A DNA stretch of 64,000 bases, taken from NCBI GenBank assembly GCA_012841565.1, contig DUUM01000090.1, forward strand, positions 92,566 to 156,565. The letters are read 5' to 3'. Under the pieces are notes generated by a model. The model saw only the letters and a list, made by a program, of their open reading frames with translations. It made no database searches and was not told where the DNA came from. The DNA comes from Candidatus Epulonipiscium sp. GTDB lineage: Bacteria; Bacillota_A; Clostridia; Lachnospirales; Cellulosilyticaceae. The stretch's first letter is position 1, and the number at the start of each line of letters is the position of its first letter. The translations under genes were made by a program, and so were the position numbers. Of this stretch, positions 54,972 through 63,429 are shown piece by piece.

Positions 54972-55526
54972 TTAACTTACTTTTAATCCTGCTTCTGAAG
55001 ACCTTAATAGTCTAAACTCTGTTATACTTCCTTCAAATACGATTTTTTGGTTCGGAATTTTTAAAAAATCTATAGGCTTAGTAAGGGCTGGATTGGAACT
55101 CCAACAGCTCGTATTACTAAGTATGTACGATACAAATTGCGAACAAAAGAAATGCTCTTTTCTAGTCAGCCCTAGACCCATTGTATAGCTTATAACCCCC
55201 ATAAGATTGTAACGGTAATTTTCTTTGTTACTATAAAAATCCTCAACGGCACTAGACATAATTTCGTATTCTGCTTCTGTCACTGGAATTTCCAAAATGC
55301 AACAACGTGCATTGGGGAAATATGGAAATAGTCCTCTGTCAAAGTTTTCTTGAATAAATCCAGTATCAATAGGATTGTATCTTCGTTTTCTGCCAAATGA
55401 GTACATGGCCTCAAGGTCATGATCGAATGAAATTGATGAATGATTATATGGATCCTTTGTATGCCATTTGATCGCTTTTGAAAACAAAGTACCTGTCTGT
55501 GATAAAATAATGTATATATTTTTCAT
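54972..55526 (-). CDS. Permuted NlpC/P60 (YiiX-like) papain-fold protein
   Basis: 184 residues. HSSISFDHDLEAMYSFG near residue 29 supplies the His and FFCSQFVSYILSNT near 127 the Cys, which is the circularly permuted order (His before Cys) of the YiiX/NlpC-P60 group. YNLMGVISYTMGLGL lies between. No signal peptide is visible, so it probably acts in the cytoplasm, perhaps on lipids or peptides. The gene lies 22 bp upstream of DUF2156 in the same direction and may head that operon. Confidence 0.75.
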   Translation of the reverse strand: MKNIYIILSQTGTLFSKAIKWHTKDPYNHSSISFDHDLEAMYSFGRKRRYNPIDTGFIQENFDRGLFPYFPNARCCILEIPVTEAEYEIMSSAVEDFYSNKENYRYNLMGVISYTMGLGLTRKEHFFCSQFVSYILSNTSCWSSNPALTKPIDFLKIPNQKIVFEGSITEFRLLRSSEAGLKVS

Positions 55527-55599
55527 GACGCTCCCCCTAAACTTTAGTTTCTATCCTTATAATATCAGACTTTCATCTAAAGGTAAATGATTAAAAACT

Positions 55600-55718
55600 G
55601 GGGATAGCAGTTGGCGCAATCAAGAGGAGGGTAGGCATAGGGCTGAACAACCAACTAGCGTCAATGTTGTTTCACCCTATACCTCCCCTCCTCTGTTGCG
55701 TCCTTAGTCGTTATCCCC
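55600..55718 (+). repeat. Palindromic intergenic element, copy A
   Basis: 119 bp. Outer pair GGGGATA/TATCCCC, then CGCAA/TTGCG, a long imperfect stem (GAGGAGGG..TAGG..ATAGGG and its partner), AACAAC/GTTGTT and the apical loop containing AACTAGCGTC (55653-55662). It lies between the NlpC/P60-like gene and rpsD. Related to copies B and C, same orientation. Confidence 0.8.
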
Positions 55719-55734
55719 TACATATTCCATTTAT

Positions 55735-56331
55735 CTACCATCTTGAGTAAAACTCTATGATTGGTTGTGTATTAATTTGAATTGGAACATCCTCATAGTT
55801 TGGCACTGAAATCAATGTTCCACTAAAGTTTACTATATCTTTTGATATATAAGGTAAATGGTTTAATTCATTTGCCTTAAGATTATCTTCAAAAACCTGC
55901 TTACTACGTGACTTTTCTTTTAGTTGTATCTGGTCTCCAGGTGATACAATATAGGATGGTATATCTACCTTTTTACCATTTACTGTAATATGTCCATGGT
56001 TTACTATTTGCCTGGCTTGTCTAATTGAACTACCAAAGCCAATTCGGTATACCAGATTATCTAACCTACACTCTAGTATTCTTATAAGGGCATCCCCCGG
56101 AACATCTTTGCTCTTTAGGGCCTTATCCACATATTTTGCAAATTGTTTTTCTAATACGCCATAATAGGCTCTAAGCCTTTGTTTTTCTAAAAGCTGCTGT
56201 CCATAGGTAGATAGTTTCTTACTTGCTCTACTCTGCCCATTTCCTGCACGGTTCATTGCTTTTGGATGTCCTACTACATTTAAATCTAATCTTCTACAAA
56301 GCTTAAAACGCGGTTCTCTCATGTTTGCCAT
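55735..56331 (-). CDS. rpsD: Ribosomal protein S4 paralogue without zinc ligands
   Basis: 198 residues. The S4 RNA-binding domain is clear ([55 protein letters not shown]), and [20 protein letters not shown] is typical S4. The N-terminus ([20 protein letters not shown]) has only one Cys, so the four-cysteine zinc site of the C+ form is absent. It is not in the S13-S11-S4-rpoA cluster. Such C- paralogues are usually induced by zinc shortage. A Fur-family-type box overlaps its -35 region (56412-56426). Start ATG at 56331 has GGAGG about eleven bases upstream. Confidence 0.9.
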   Translation of the reverse strand: MANMREPRFKLCRRLDLNVVGHPKAMNRAGNGQSRASKKLSTYGQQLLEKQRLRAYYGVLEKQFAKYVDKALKSKDVPGDALIRILECRLDNLVYRIGFGSSIRQARQIVNHGHITVNGKKVDIPSYIVSPGDQIQLKEKSRSKQVFEDNLKANELNHLPYISKDIVNFSGTLISVPNYEDVPIQINTQPIIEFYSRW

Positions 56332-56388
56332 TTAATCATTTTCCTCCGTATTGTTTATAATATTAGCCGCGATATTATTTACCTTACT

Positions 56389-56442
56389 AGTATATCACAA
56401 AAACACATTAATGAGAATGATTTTCATTGTTATTAATGTGTT
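56389..56442 (-). promoter_or_regulatory. Fur/Zur-type box and extended -10 promoter of the S4 paralogue
   Basis: TGAGAATGATTTTCA (56412-56426) matches the 7-1-7 inverted pattern TGANAATNATTNTCA. It sits about 18-32 bp upstream of the extended -10 TGATATACT (-10 hexamer 56394-56389), covering the -35. A further perfect 11-bp inverted repeat AACACATTAAT / ATTAATGTGTT (56402-56412, 56432-56442) brackets it. The regulator could be Fur, Zur or PerR; zinc control is favoured by the gene. Confidence 0.6.
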
Positions 56443-56560
56443 GTTGAATTTCTCTTTAGCAGCAATTCCCAGAGTTCCTATTGTAGGCCTTGAGCCTTGA
56501 ACATTATTTTGTAGTCATATAAAATATGACTACAAAATCTATTTTTAAAGGAGGTAACAA

Positions 56561-57097
56561 ATGAATACTAAACTTATATTCCCAGTACTCTTTTTCTCAG
56601 TTCTCTTATTTTCAGGATGTACAAAACAGGTGGTCCCTACCCCGGCCCCTAATACTAGTAATAGTAATAGTACAGATACTGTAACAACAGCATCAATCGT
56701 AAATACCGAAGAAGCCTTCGTGAAAGCAATCGCTAGTGATGGTACTTGGATTATTGCCACTCTTAAAGATTTAAGTATTGATAAAGAGTTAGTCCTTGAG
56801 GGGGATTTCAAAAATAGCAAGGGTGAGCTCCAGCGTAAAATAGCTCTGTACGAACAAGATGATAAGCATAACATTACTAAAAGATATACCCTCAGCGCAC
56901 CAAAACTAACGATTAATAGCGCTATGGCCAGTATTCAACATGGTATTTTCAATGGTGATTTAGAAGTTTTAGTGGCCAATTTCGAACTAATCGATACCAA
57001 AGTTAATGGAAATGTACTTTTTGCCAACCAAGAAGCCATGTCAAGCTTTAAAATGGATGGGGATAGTGCCGTCTCTGGAGAACAAAAACTTAAGTAG
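56561..57097 (+). CDS. Hypothetical lipoprotein
   Basis: 178 residues. Signal peptide with lipobox FSGC (Cys20), a Pro/Thr/Ser/Asn-rich linker to about 45, then a soluble domain with NTEEAFVKAIASDGTWIIAT and a C-terminal beta-type repeat (ASIQHGIFNGDLEVLVANFE, LIDTKVNGNVLFANQEAMSS) that recalls right-handed beta-helix or bactofilin-like turns. I do not recognise the family. AAAGGAGG lies seven bases before the ATG. It is divergent from rpsD, so the same Fur-type box may also affect it, and convergent with the VanS-like kinase across element B. Confidence 0.75.
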   Translation: MNTKLIFPVLFFSVLLFSGCTKQVVPTPAPNTSNSNSTDTVTTASIVNTEEAFVKAIASDGTWIIATLKDLSIDKELVLEGDFKNSKGELQRKIALYEQDDKHNITKRYTLSAPKLTINSAMASIQHGIFNGDLEVLVANFELIDTKVNGNVLFANQEAMSSFKMDGDSAVSGEQKLK

Positions 57098-57114
57098 ATA
57101 ATATAAAGGCGCCC

Positions 57115-57226
57115 AAGGCGGTTGGCGCAACAGAGGAGGTAGACATAAGGTTCAACAACTAACTAGCGTCAATGTTGTTTCACCCTATGTCTACCTCCTC
57201 TGTTGCGTTCCTAATTGCTATGCCTT
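57115..57226 (+). repeat. Palindromic intergenic element, copy B
   Basis: 112 bp, the best-preserved copy. The arm CGCAACAGAGGAGGTAGACA (57126-57145) plus two further bases pairs exactly with its partner at 57187-57208, flanking AACAAC/GTTGTT and the loop AACTAGCGTC (57161-57170). Outer AAGGC/GCCTT. It fills the gap between the convergent lipoprotein and kinase genes. Confidence 0.85.
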
Positions 57227-57228
57227 AA

Positions 57229-59181
57229 CTACTCATTCAAGGGCATTGCTATTATCACTTTAAACAAGTCCCCATCAATTTCTACATTAAATTTCCCACC
57301 TTGTATGGTTGTTAAACTTTGGGCGATAGAAAGCCCTAGGCCCGATCCTTCAGTCGTTCTTGATTCATCGGCTCTGGTGAACCGTTCTGTTAGCTGTGCT
57401 GGATCAATATCTAGTGGATAGGCTGACATGTTTTTCATAGTGAGTATGCCGTATCCATTGTTGTTTGCTATATCAATGTAAATCCTTGAATTAGCCATAG
57501 AATATTTCAGGGCATTAGACATGATGTTTTCAACAATTCGCCACATATATTTTCCATCAGCTAGTATGACTGTTTTTTCTTCTGGGACGCTTATGCGAAT
57601 ATCTAATTGAGCCTTCCCAATCTTCTCCTCATATTCCCCACAAGCCTGAATAATAAGCTCGTGGAGGTCAACTTGCTCTGTTATTACCACGAGACTACCA
57701 CTAGAGGCTTTACTGGCTTCTATTAAATCTTCAATCAGCTGCTTGAGCCTATAGGATTTTTCATCTAGAATTTCTAAATAACCTGTTGCTGTTTCATTGT
57801 TGATTTCTTCTTGTTTTAATAAATCCACATAGTTAATAATTGAAGTAAGTGGCGTTTTTAAATCATGAGACACATTGGTTATTAAGTCAGTCTTCATGCG
57901 CTCACCCTTTATAGCTGTACTTACAGCCTTTTTCAAGCCACCTTGAATGCTTTGAATGTTTTTTGCAAAACTTTCAAATTCCATGGACATCTCGGACTGG
58001 TCTATTTCATAATCTAAGTTTCCATTTGAAATTTCTTTAGCTCCGTTCATAATAAGAGTCAGAGACTTCAGCTGATTAAATACAAAATATGCAGCTCCAA
58101 GATTAAATCCAATAATTAATAGACTACCAAAAGCAAATCTTCCACGTCCACTTGTAGCAAAGCTAAATAATATCCCATTAACAAGGGCATAGACTAACAT
58201 TAAACCTATAAGCCATATATTAAAGACTTTTTCATTAAAGAGGCCTTTAATTATCTTGATGCCCCTACTAAAAAACTTATAGACAATCTTATATAATAAT
58301 GTGTTTTTCAATAGCCCACCTTTTTTAAACTGTCTTAGCATAGAAAAGAAGTAGGTCATCCCAATCCCTATGTCTATAGCAATTATAATCATAAGGATCA
58401 TCATCCTTGGGTTATATCTTTCATAATAAATGCCAATACCAGATGCAAGCTCTATTGACACCCCTGCTACCCCTAGGAGAAATAAGGACTGAACATCATT
58501 ATAAATTTTATCTATATTTCCAAGATAGACTTCTCCATCTTTCTCCTTTCGGCCTGAAACTACCATAAGGTAGAAAAGGGATGCAACTACTAATAGTATA
58601 CTTCCACCAAACGCTCCCATTGCATAAGGCATCCCTGTTTTGACCCTATTGAACAGGGTAACTGTATTATAAAATTCATCTCCAGGCTCTAATGGATTGC
58701 TAAGGGATATATAAATCTCTTGTGGTGTATTTTTTAACATCCATTCCATGTCACTGTTATCATATAAATAATACGGAACTTCATCTTCTTTAATATAAAT
58801 GCCATTTGGGTCATTCTTAAAGTCTTGCAAACTAAACGGCCCTTTAGACGAAACCTTTCCCGTCCTAAGATCCTTCATATAATAATTATAGTTAACCGCA
58901 TGGGATAAGTTATACTCAATAGTTTTAAAGCGTTCCTTATCTAAAAAATCTTCATTCCCATGTTTAAACCTAGCACCTAGTTCAACTGTATTATGAGCAA
59001 GCCTACTAATTGTCTGCTTATAATCAAGTGTATCCTCATAACGCTCTGCCAGGATGATATCTTCATTAAAGAGTAGAAATAGTCCACTACTTAAGCTTAC
59101 AATCAGACTTACCCACAGTATAATGACTGCTACACTCTTTATTCCTAAGCTATATTTAATACTTTTCGATTTTGTATCCAA
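57229..59181 (-). CDS. VanS-like sensor histidine kinase
   Basis: 650 residues. One span near 15-33, an extracellular region to about 180, then about six further spans (185-380), a HAMP-like linker (LTLIMNGAKEISNGNLDYEI), the HisKA box VSHDLKTPLTSIINYVDLL with its His, and HATPase_c with NIMSNALKYSMANSRIYIDI and RTTEGSGLGLSIAQ. The multi-span middle is more elaborate than classical VanS. The TTG at 59181 overlaps the regulator by 26 bp; the ribosome site is poor, so translation is probably coupled. Signal unknown. Element B abuts its 3' end. Confidence 0.9.
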   Translation of the reverse strand: MDTKSKSIKYSLGIKSVAVIILWVSLIVSLSSGLFLLFNEDIILAERYEDTLDYKQTISRLAHNTVELGARFKHGNEDFLDKERFKTIEYNLSHAVNYNYYMKDLRTGKVSSKGPFSLQDFKNDPNGIYIKEDEVPYYLYDNSDMEWMLKNTPQEIYISLSNPLEPGDEFYNTVTLFNRVKTGMPYAMGAFGGSILLVVASLFYLMVVSGRKEKDGEVYLGNIDKIYNDVQSLFLLGVAGVSIELASGIGIYYERYNPRMMILMIIIAIDIGIGMTYFFSMLRQFKKGGLLKNTLLYKIVYKFFSRGIKIIKGLFNEKVFNIWLIGLMLVYALVNGILFSFATSGRGRFAFGSLLIIGFNLGAAYFVFNQLKSLTLIMNGAKEISNGNLDYEIDQSEMSMEFESFAKNIQSIQGGLKKAVSTAIKGERMKTDLITNVSHDLKTPLTSIINYVDLLKQEEINNETATGYLEILDEKSYRLKQLIEDLIEASKASSGSLVVITEQVDLHELIIQACGEYEEKIGKAQLDIRISVPEEKTVILADGKYMWRIVENIMSNALKYSMANSRIYIDIANNNGYGILTMKNMSAYPLDIDPAQLTERFTRADESRTTEGSGLGLSIAQSLTTIQGGKFNVEIDGDLFKVIIAMPLNE

Positions 59182-59851
59182 TTCCCCACACCACCTTTAA
59201 ATATTTTGGTTCTTTTGTGCTGATTTCTATTTTTTCTCGAATTCTTCTAATATGTACAGACACTGTGTTGTCAACTGAACAGGGCAAGTCATTCCATACG
59301 TGCTCATATATTTGATCTGTTGAAAAAACACTCCCCATATTACTCATAAGAAAAAACATAATACCATATTCTGTTGCTGTTAGCTTTACTGGTTCGCCAT
59401 CTACCCTTAGCTCTTTTGTATCCGTATCAAGCTCTAGTCCATCGGTTTTTAAAATACTGCTTCTGTCTTCCATGCTACCGAGCTTCGTGTATCTTCTCAT
59501 TTGTGACTTCACCCTTGCCATCAGCTCTAGTGAGTTAAAAGGCTTTGTAACATAATCATCCGCTCCAAAGTTAAGACCTGTAATTTTATCCGTATCTTCT
59601 GATTTTGCAGATAAAATTATAATAGGAATATTTAATTCCTCACGAATCTTAAGAGTTGTTGAAAGCCCATCTAACTCTGGCATCATGACATCTAGGAGTA
59701 CCAGATGTATTTTGTTTTTCCTAAGTTCACTTAGAGCTTCTTTGCCGTTATAGGCTTTAATGACACCGTAATCTTCTTGTTTTAAAAATATTTCGATTGC
59801 ATCTACAATCGCTTGGTCATCATCACATACGAGTACATTTAACTTTTCCAC
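59156..59851 (-). CDS. OmpR/VanR-like response regulator
   Basis: About 231 residues. The receiver domain has VLVCDDDQAIVDAIE, phospho-acceptor Asp in LVLLDVMMPELDG, LSAKSED and DDYVTKPFNSLELMARV; the C-terminal winged helix shows LTATEYGIMFFLMSNMGSVF, YEHVW and VDNTVSVHIRRIREKIE. GTG at 59851 (VEKLNVLVCDDD) has AGGAGG nine bases upstream; an ATG at 59857 is also possible. It forms a unit with the overlapping kinase. Target genes are not apparent; the adjacent lipoprotein is a candidate by position only. Confidence 0.93.
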   Translation of the reverse strand: MEKLNVLVCDDDQAIVDAIEIFLKQEDYGVIKAYNGKEALSELRKNKIHLVLLDVMMPELDGLSTTLKIREELNIPIIILSAKSEDTDKITGLNFGADDYVTKPFNSLELMARVKSQMRRYTKLGSMEDRSSILKTDGLELDTDTKELRVDGEPVKLTATEYGIMFFLMSNMGSVFSTDQIYEHVWNDLPCSVDNTVSVHIRRIREKIEISTKEPKYLKVVWGIGYKIEKY

Positions 59852-59938
59852 AACCATTCCCCTCCTTCTCATTTATTATAACAAGTAATTTTTACAAACA
59901 AAGAACAAGATTCTTACGAATTTCTGACGAATGGGTTC

Positions 59939-60060
59939 GGGCATGAAGGTGTCCGGGCATTCAAAATGAGGATAGATATAGGGTTCAACAAACAACTGGC
60001 GTCGAAATTGTTTCACCCTATATCTATCCTCATCTGCTGCGTTCGTAGGTATTGTGCCCC
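59939..60060 (+). repeat. Palindromic intergenic element, copy C
   Basis: About 122 bp. A perfect 18-bp stem ATGAGGATAGATATAGGG (59967-59984) with its partner near 60015-60032, then AACAA/TTGTT and the loop AACTGGCGTC (59994-60003); outer GGGCA/TGCCC. Arms differ in sequence from A and B but stay complementary. It lies upstream of the two-component system and after the dehydrogenase gene. Confidence 0.8.
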
Positions 60061-60090
60061 TGGCCTTAGATAAGAGCTTATGATAGTTTC

Positions 60091-61047
60091 CTAGTAACCT
60101 TTGGCCATCTCTACTATGTTGAGCAGCTCTTTGCCTTCTTGATATCGCTTTAGGTTTTCTATGATCATATCCCAGCGTCTTTGTTCTATTTCTTCACTGA
60201 TCCAGGAGTTATGGGAAGTTATGACGACCCGGTCGAAGTCCCAGAGTTTATTGCCCGGTGGGAGTGGCTCTATTTCAAAAACATCTAATGCAACACCTTT
60301 AAGATTTCCTTCTTCTAGGTGATGGATTAAATCTTGTTCATTAATGATAACCCCTCTAGATACATTGATTAGACAAGCATCCTTTTTCATGTTTTCTAGC
60401 ATCTTTTTGTTAAAAATGCCTTCTGTTTTATCAGTGTGTGGGAGGGAAATAATAACCATGTCACTCTGTTCCAAGACATACCCTAGCTTGTCCATTGAGA
60501 AGCATTCATCAAAGCCATCTACACTTCTTCCGTTTGTGTTGACGCCTACTATTTCCACCCCAAAACCTTGTAATCTTTTAACCGCCTCTTGTGCTATATC
60601 TCCCGTGCCTATAAAGGCTATTTTCTTTTTATATATTTCCCTAACAGAGTAATCCATATGCCATTTTTTATCTATTTGGTTTTGGTATGCATTTTTTCTG
60701 TTTTTTGTAAGCTCTAATATATTAAGGACAACCCATTCTCCCATGGGGATACTATATCCGCCTCTATTATTGGTTACAATTATCCCTTTATCCGCCACCT
60801 TATCTTCTGGAACTTGTTCAAACCCCATGCTGGTTATTTGAATCCATTTCAAGGCTGGCAAGTCATCTATATTGAGTCTTGCAAAGGGCTTATAGCCTAC
60901 TAAAATTTCTATATCTTTCATATAAGACTGATATTCAATTGTTGCTTCTTTTTCATAATAAGCCTTATATCCCATCTGCTCTAGTAGGACTGCCCTCTGT
61001 TCTTTTTCATGATCACTGATTGTATATGTGAATAAGATGCCTTTCAT
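60091..61047 (-). CDS. D-2-hydroxyacid dehydrogenase
   Basis: 318 residues of the D-isomer-specific 2-hydroxyacid dehydrogenase family. The NAD-binding region has IAFIGTGDIAQEAVKRLQGF (the third Gly of GxGxxG is Ala), followed by VNVSRGVI-type LINVSRGVIINEQDL with the catalytic Arg, VALDVFEIEPLPPGNKLW with the Glu and VVITSHNSWI with the His. It reduces a 2-ketoacid or oxidises a D-2-hydroxyacid; the specific substrate is unknown. It overlaps the MFS transporter gene by four bases, suggesting uptake and conversion of one compound. Confidence 0.9.
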   Translation of the reverse strand: MKGILFTYTISDHEKEQRAVLLEQMGYKAYYEKEATIEYQSYMKDIEILVGYKPFARLNIDDLPALKWIQITSMGFEQVPEDKVADKGIIVTNNRGGYSIPMGEWVVLNILELTKNRKNAYQNQIDKKWHMDYSVREIYKKKIAFIGTGDIAQEAVKRLQGFGVEIVGVNTNGRSVDGFDECFSMDKLGYVLEQSDMVIISLPHTDKTEGIFNKKMLENMKKDACLINVSRGVIINEQDLIHHLEEGNLKGVALDVFEIEPLPPGNKLWDFDRVVITSHNSWISEEIEQRRWDMIIENLKRYQEGKELLNIVEMAKGY

Positions 61048-62222
61048 TTTTTAATTCCTTTCTTTTGAATAAGCATAACATTAATTATTGCCAAAATCGC
61101 CATAATAAAAATGACTACCAGTGTTGATTTTAGTCCTTGTGATATTCCCTTATTTTCTGCAACTGCCCCTACTATATACGGAACGACTGAGGCGCCAAGT
61201 CCTCCGCCTGCAAATAAGATTCCACTTGCAATACCTGCCCCCGTTAAAAGATAACTGGCATTGGCAACTGTTGTTGGGTATATTCCTGCCATGCCTAAGC
61301 CTATAGCAACCATTAATATCACCGTTAGCTTAGGATCTTTATTAATCAGAAATAACCCTACAGATATAAACATGAATGAGGTTGCTCCGGCTAAAAGAAT
61401 ATCTTTTCTAATAAACTTGGAGATATAGGCAACTGTCATTCTTCCAAAAATAATCGTAACCCATAACACTGAAAGCATTAAGGTCGCCTTATCTAGTTCC
61501 ATAATACCTTCTTGTACCAGATAACTTATAAGCCAAGAGTTTAATCCTGTCTCTGCACCTACATAACAAAAAAATATGATCATATATAAAAAATACTTAG
61601 GATCCTTTAAAAAATCAAAAGATAGTTTAACCTTCTCTTTTTGTTGCTTTTCAGGTTCATCTACATGAACTTTTATAAATACAAAAATGAGTGACACCGA
61701 TGTCAAGGCAACAAATGCCACTGCCACTTTCCAACTTATATCAAATGAAGCCAGTGTACTGACTAGAAGAGGTGAAATAAAAGCACCTATTGCAAATGAC
61801 ATATGTAGTATATTGGTATACCCCGTATGCCCCTCTGTTGCCTCACTCACCAATACATTAATTAAATTAGCATTTATTCCCCACCCTGCACCCGCTAAAA
61901 ATAAAAGTATGCCTAATAAGATTGGTGAACTTGTAAGGGTTATACCGCCAAATCCTATGCTAAATAAAACACCAATAGCGATTAAAGCTTTTTTACGGCC
62001 TAAAAAATGTACAATTACACCACTAAATAAAATGGCTGCTAAGTTTCCCATTGCCTGTACAGATACTAATAATCCTACTTGGTTATAGGATAAATTATAA
62101 TCCGTCATCAAATAGGTCAGAATTGCTCCTGTCATTAAAACTAACAATCCATTTATAAAAAACGAATAACAGCAACTTGCAAAAAACAACTTATCTACTT
62201 TCTTTTTTATTGCCTTTTCCAT
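61044..62222 (-). CDS. MFS transporter
   Basis: 392 residues, 12 membrane spans with a central cytoplasmic loop (about 190-205, DEPEKQQKEKVKLS). HFLGRKKALIAIGVLFSIGF between spans 2 and 3 is the MFS signature loop; the second copy is FGRMTVAYISKFIRKDI. Substrate unknown, perhaps a hydroxy- or keto-acid or a sugar given the coupled dehydrogenase. The gene overlaps the dehydrogenase start (ATGA) and follows the M50-like gene by 16 bp. Confidence 0.85.
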   Translation of the reverse strand: MEKAIKKKVDKLFFASCCYSFFINGLLVLMTGAILTYLMTDYNLSYNQVGLLVSVQAMGNLAAILFSGVIVHFLGRKKALIAIGVLFSIGFGGITLTSSPILLGILLFLAGAGWGINANLINVLVSEATEGHTGYTNILHMSFAIGAFISPLLVSTLASFDISWKVAVAFVALTSVSLIFVFIKVHVDEPEKQQKEKVKLSFDFLKDPKYFLYMIIFFCYVGAETGLNSWLISYLVQEGIMELDKATLMLSVLWVTIIFGRMTVAYISKFIRKDILLAGATSFMFISVGLFLINKDPKLTVILMVAIGLGMAGIYPTTVANASYLLTGAGIASGILFAGGGLGASVVPYIVGAVAENKGISQGLKSTLVVIFIMAILAIINVMLIQKKGIKK

Positions 62223-62238
62223 GTGAGTCCCCTTTAGC

Positions 62239-63363
62239 TTATGTCAGCATTTGATTTAAGATTAGTTCATCGTGATAAAAGCCATCTAACTTTTTAAATA
62301 CACCATAGGCTAGACCCGGCTTAATGTTCTTTTTGTCTAATAAATGTTTAGAATGATCCTTTCCAAGAATAATTTGTTCACTTTGGATTTTCCAATAATT
62401 AAATACTTCAGATTTAGGTAGTTTTTGAATAAAATTTTTATAAATATCTATAGCCTCATCTTTAAACCCTTCTCGTTCAAAAAAGTAAGCTATATAGAGT
62501 AATAACTGTTTATTCGCCTCTGTATTTTTCATGGCTATAATCATCTTATAATTGTCATAATAATAGCCTATATATTCTTTTACCTGCCCTGGCACTTCAT
62601 CTGCTACGCCTACTAAATATTCTCCAATAAATGTAGCAACACAAGCAACTGTTAGTATATCTGTTTTTTTATTTTCCACCCTAGGTATAAGGCCTTTAAA
62701 AAGAATATTCCTTAGATAGGTATTGTTTTTGCGTATATTTTCATAGTCTACTGCAAACATAGCATATTGATACATCATTAGTGCCGCAAAAAAATCATCT
62801 TCTTTATAGGCTTTATAAGCTGGAAAATCCCCGTATACACCATCCATTTTAATAAAACAACTAAAAAACATAATTAGATTAATACAGATAAACATGATTC
62901 CAGTGACCCGCAGGTAACCATTTATAGTAAATAGTAAACCACCTACTAGGATCAATAAAAAACTAACAATCGGTCCCCATAGTATAGCATTTGCATGCCC
63001 CTTTTGCATCTCATTAAATTCTTTTTCATTAGATACAATTGTTAAATTGGGAACTGCTATACCCCCAACACCTGCTCCGTTACGGTTGAAAGCTAGCTTC
63101 CATCTTGATCCGTCAAATATAAAACTAAAGATGGTGATATTCAGCATTCTCATAGATATTTTGTTGTAAATAAACGCAAAAAAATGGCCTAGCTCATGTA
63201 TTGCCACAGAAATATAAAATACCAAAACAGCTATTATAACGACTACTAGAAAAGGTATATCCTGACCTTGTAGCAAATAGTTTAAAATCTTAGCACCCCA
63301 AATCCCCACTATAAACCCTAAAACGCTTCCTATAATAATCATTACCCAATTTTTGCCCTTCAT
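62239..63363 (-). CDS. M50-like membrane zinc metallopeptidase
   Basis: 374 residues. Two spans near the N-terminus, the second carrying AIHELGHFFAFIYNK, whose HELGH is a zinc-metallopeptidase motif; further spans near 120-180; then a soluble C-terminal half (about 190-374) with helical repeats (LLLYIAYFFEREGFKDEAID, IYKNFIQKLPKSEVFNYWKI) that look TPR-like. This is reminiscent of site-2 protease-type or peptide-modifying membrane proteases. A second-zinc-ligand NPDG motif is not obvious, although KMDGVYGDFP near 172 could serve. ATG 63363 follows AGGGGG. Confidence 0.75.
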   Translation of the reverse strand: MKGKNWVMIIIGSVLGFIVGIWGAKILNYLLQGQDIPFLVVVIIAVLVFYISVAIHELGHFFAFIYNKISMRMLNITIFSFIFDGSRWKLAFNRNGAGVGGIAVPNLTIVSNEKEFNEMQKGHANAILWGPIVSFLLILVGGLLFTINGYLRVTGIMFICINLIMFFSCFIKMDGVYGDFPAYKAYKEDDFFAALMMYQYAMFAVDYENIRKNNTYLRNILFKGLIPRVENKKTDILTVACVATFIGEYLVGVADEVPGQVKEYIGYYYDNYKMIIAMKNTEANKQLLLYIAYFFEREGFKDEAIDIYKNFIQKLPKSEVFNYWKIQSEQIILGKDHSKHLLDKKNIKPGLAYGVFKKLDGFYHDELILNQMLT

Positions 63364-63386
63364 ACATAACCCCCTAATAGTATAAT

Positions 63387-63423
63387 AGCACAAAGCTGTT
63401 ATATGTTATCCTAGCTTTGTGCT
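63387..63423 (-). terminator. Hairpin between the kinase-like gene and the M50-like gene
   Basis: AGCACAAAGCT (63387-63397) and AGCTTTGTGCT (63413-63423) are perfectly complementary around a 15-base loop. A weak T tract (ATTATAC) follows, so termination may be partial. Confidence 0.6.
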
Positions 63424-63429
63424 ACCATT

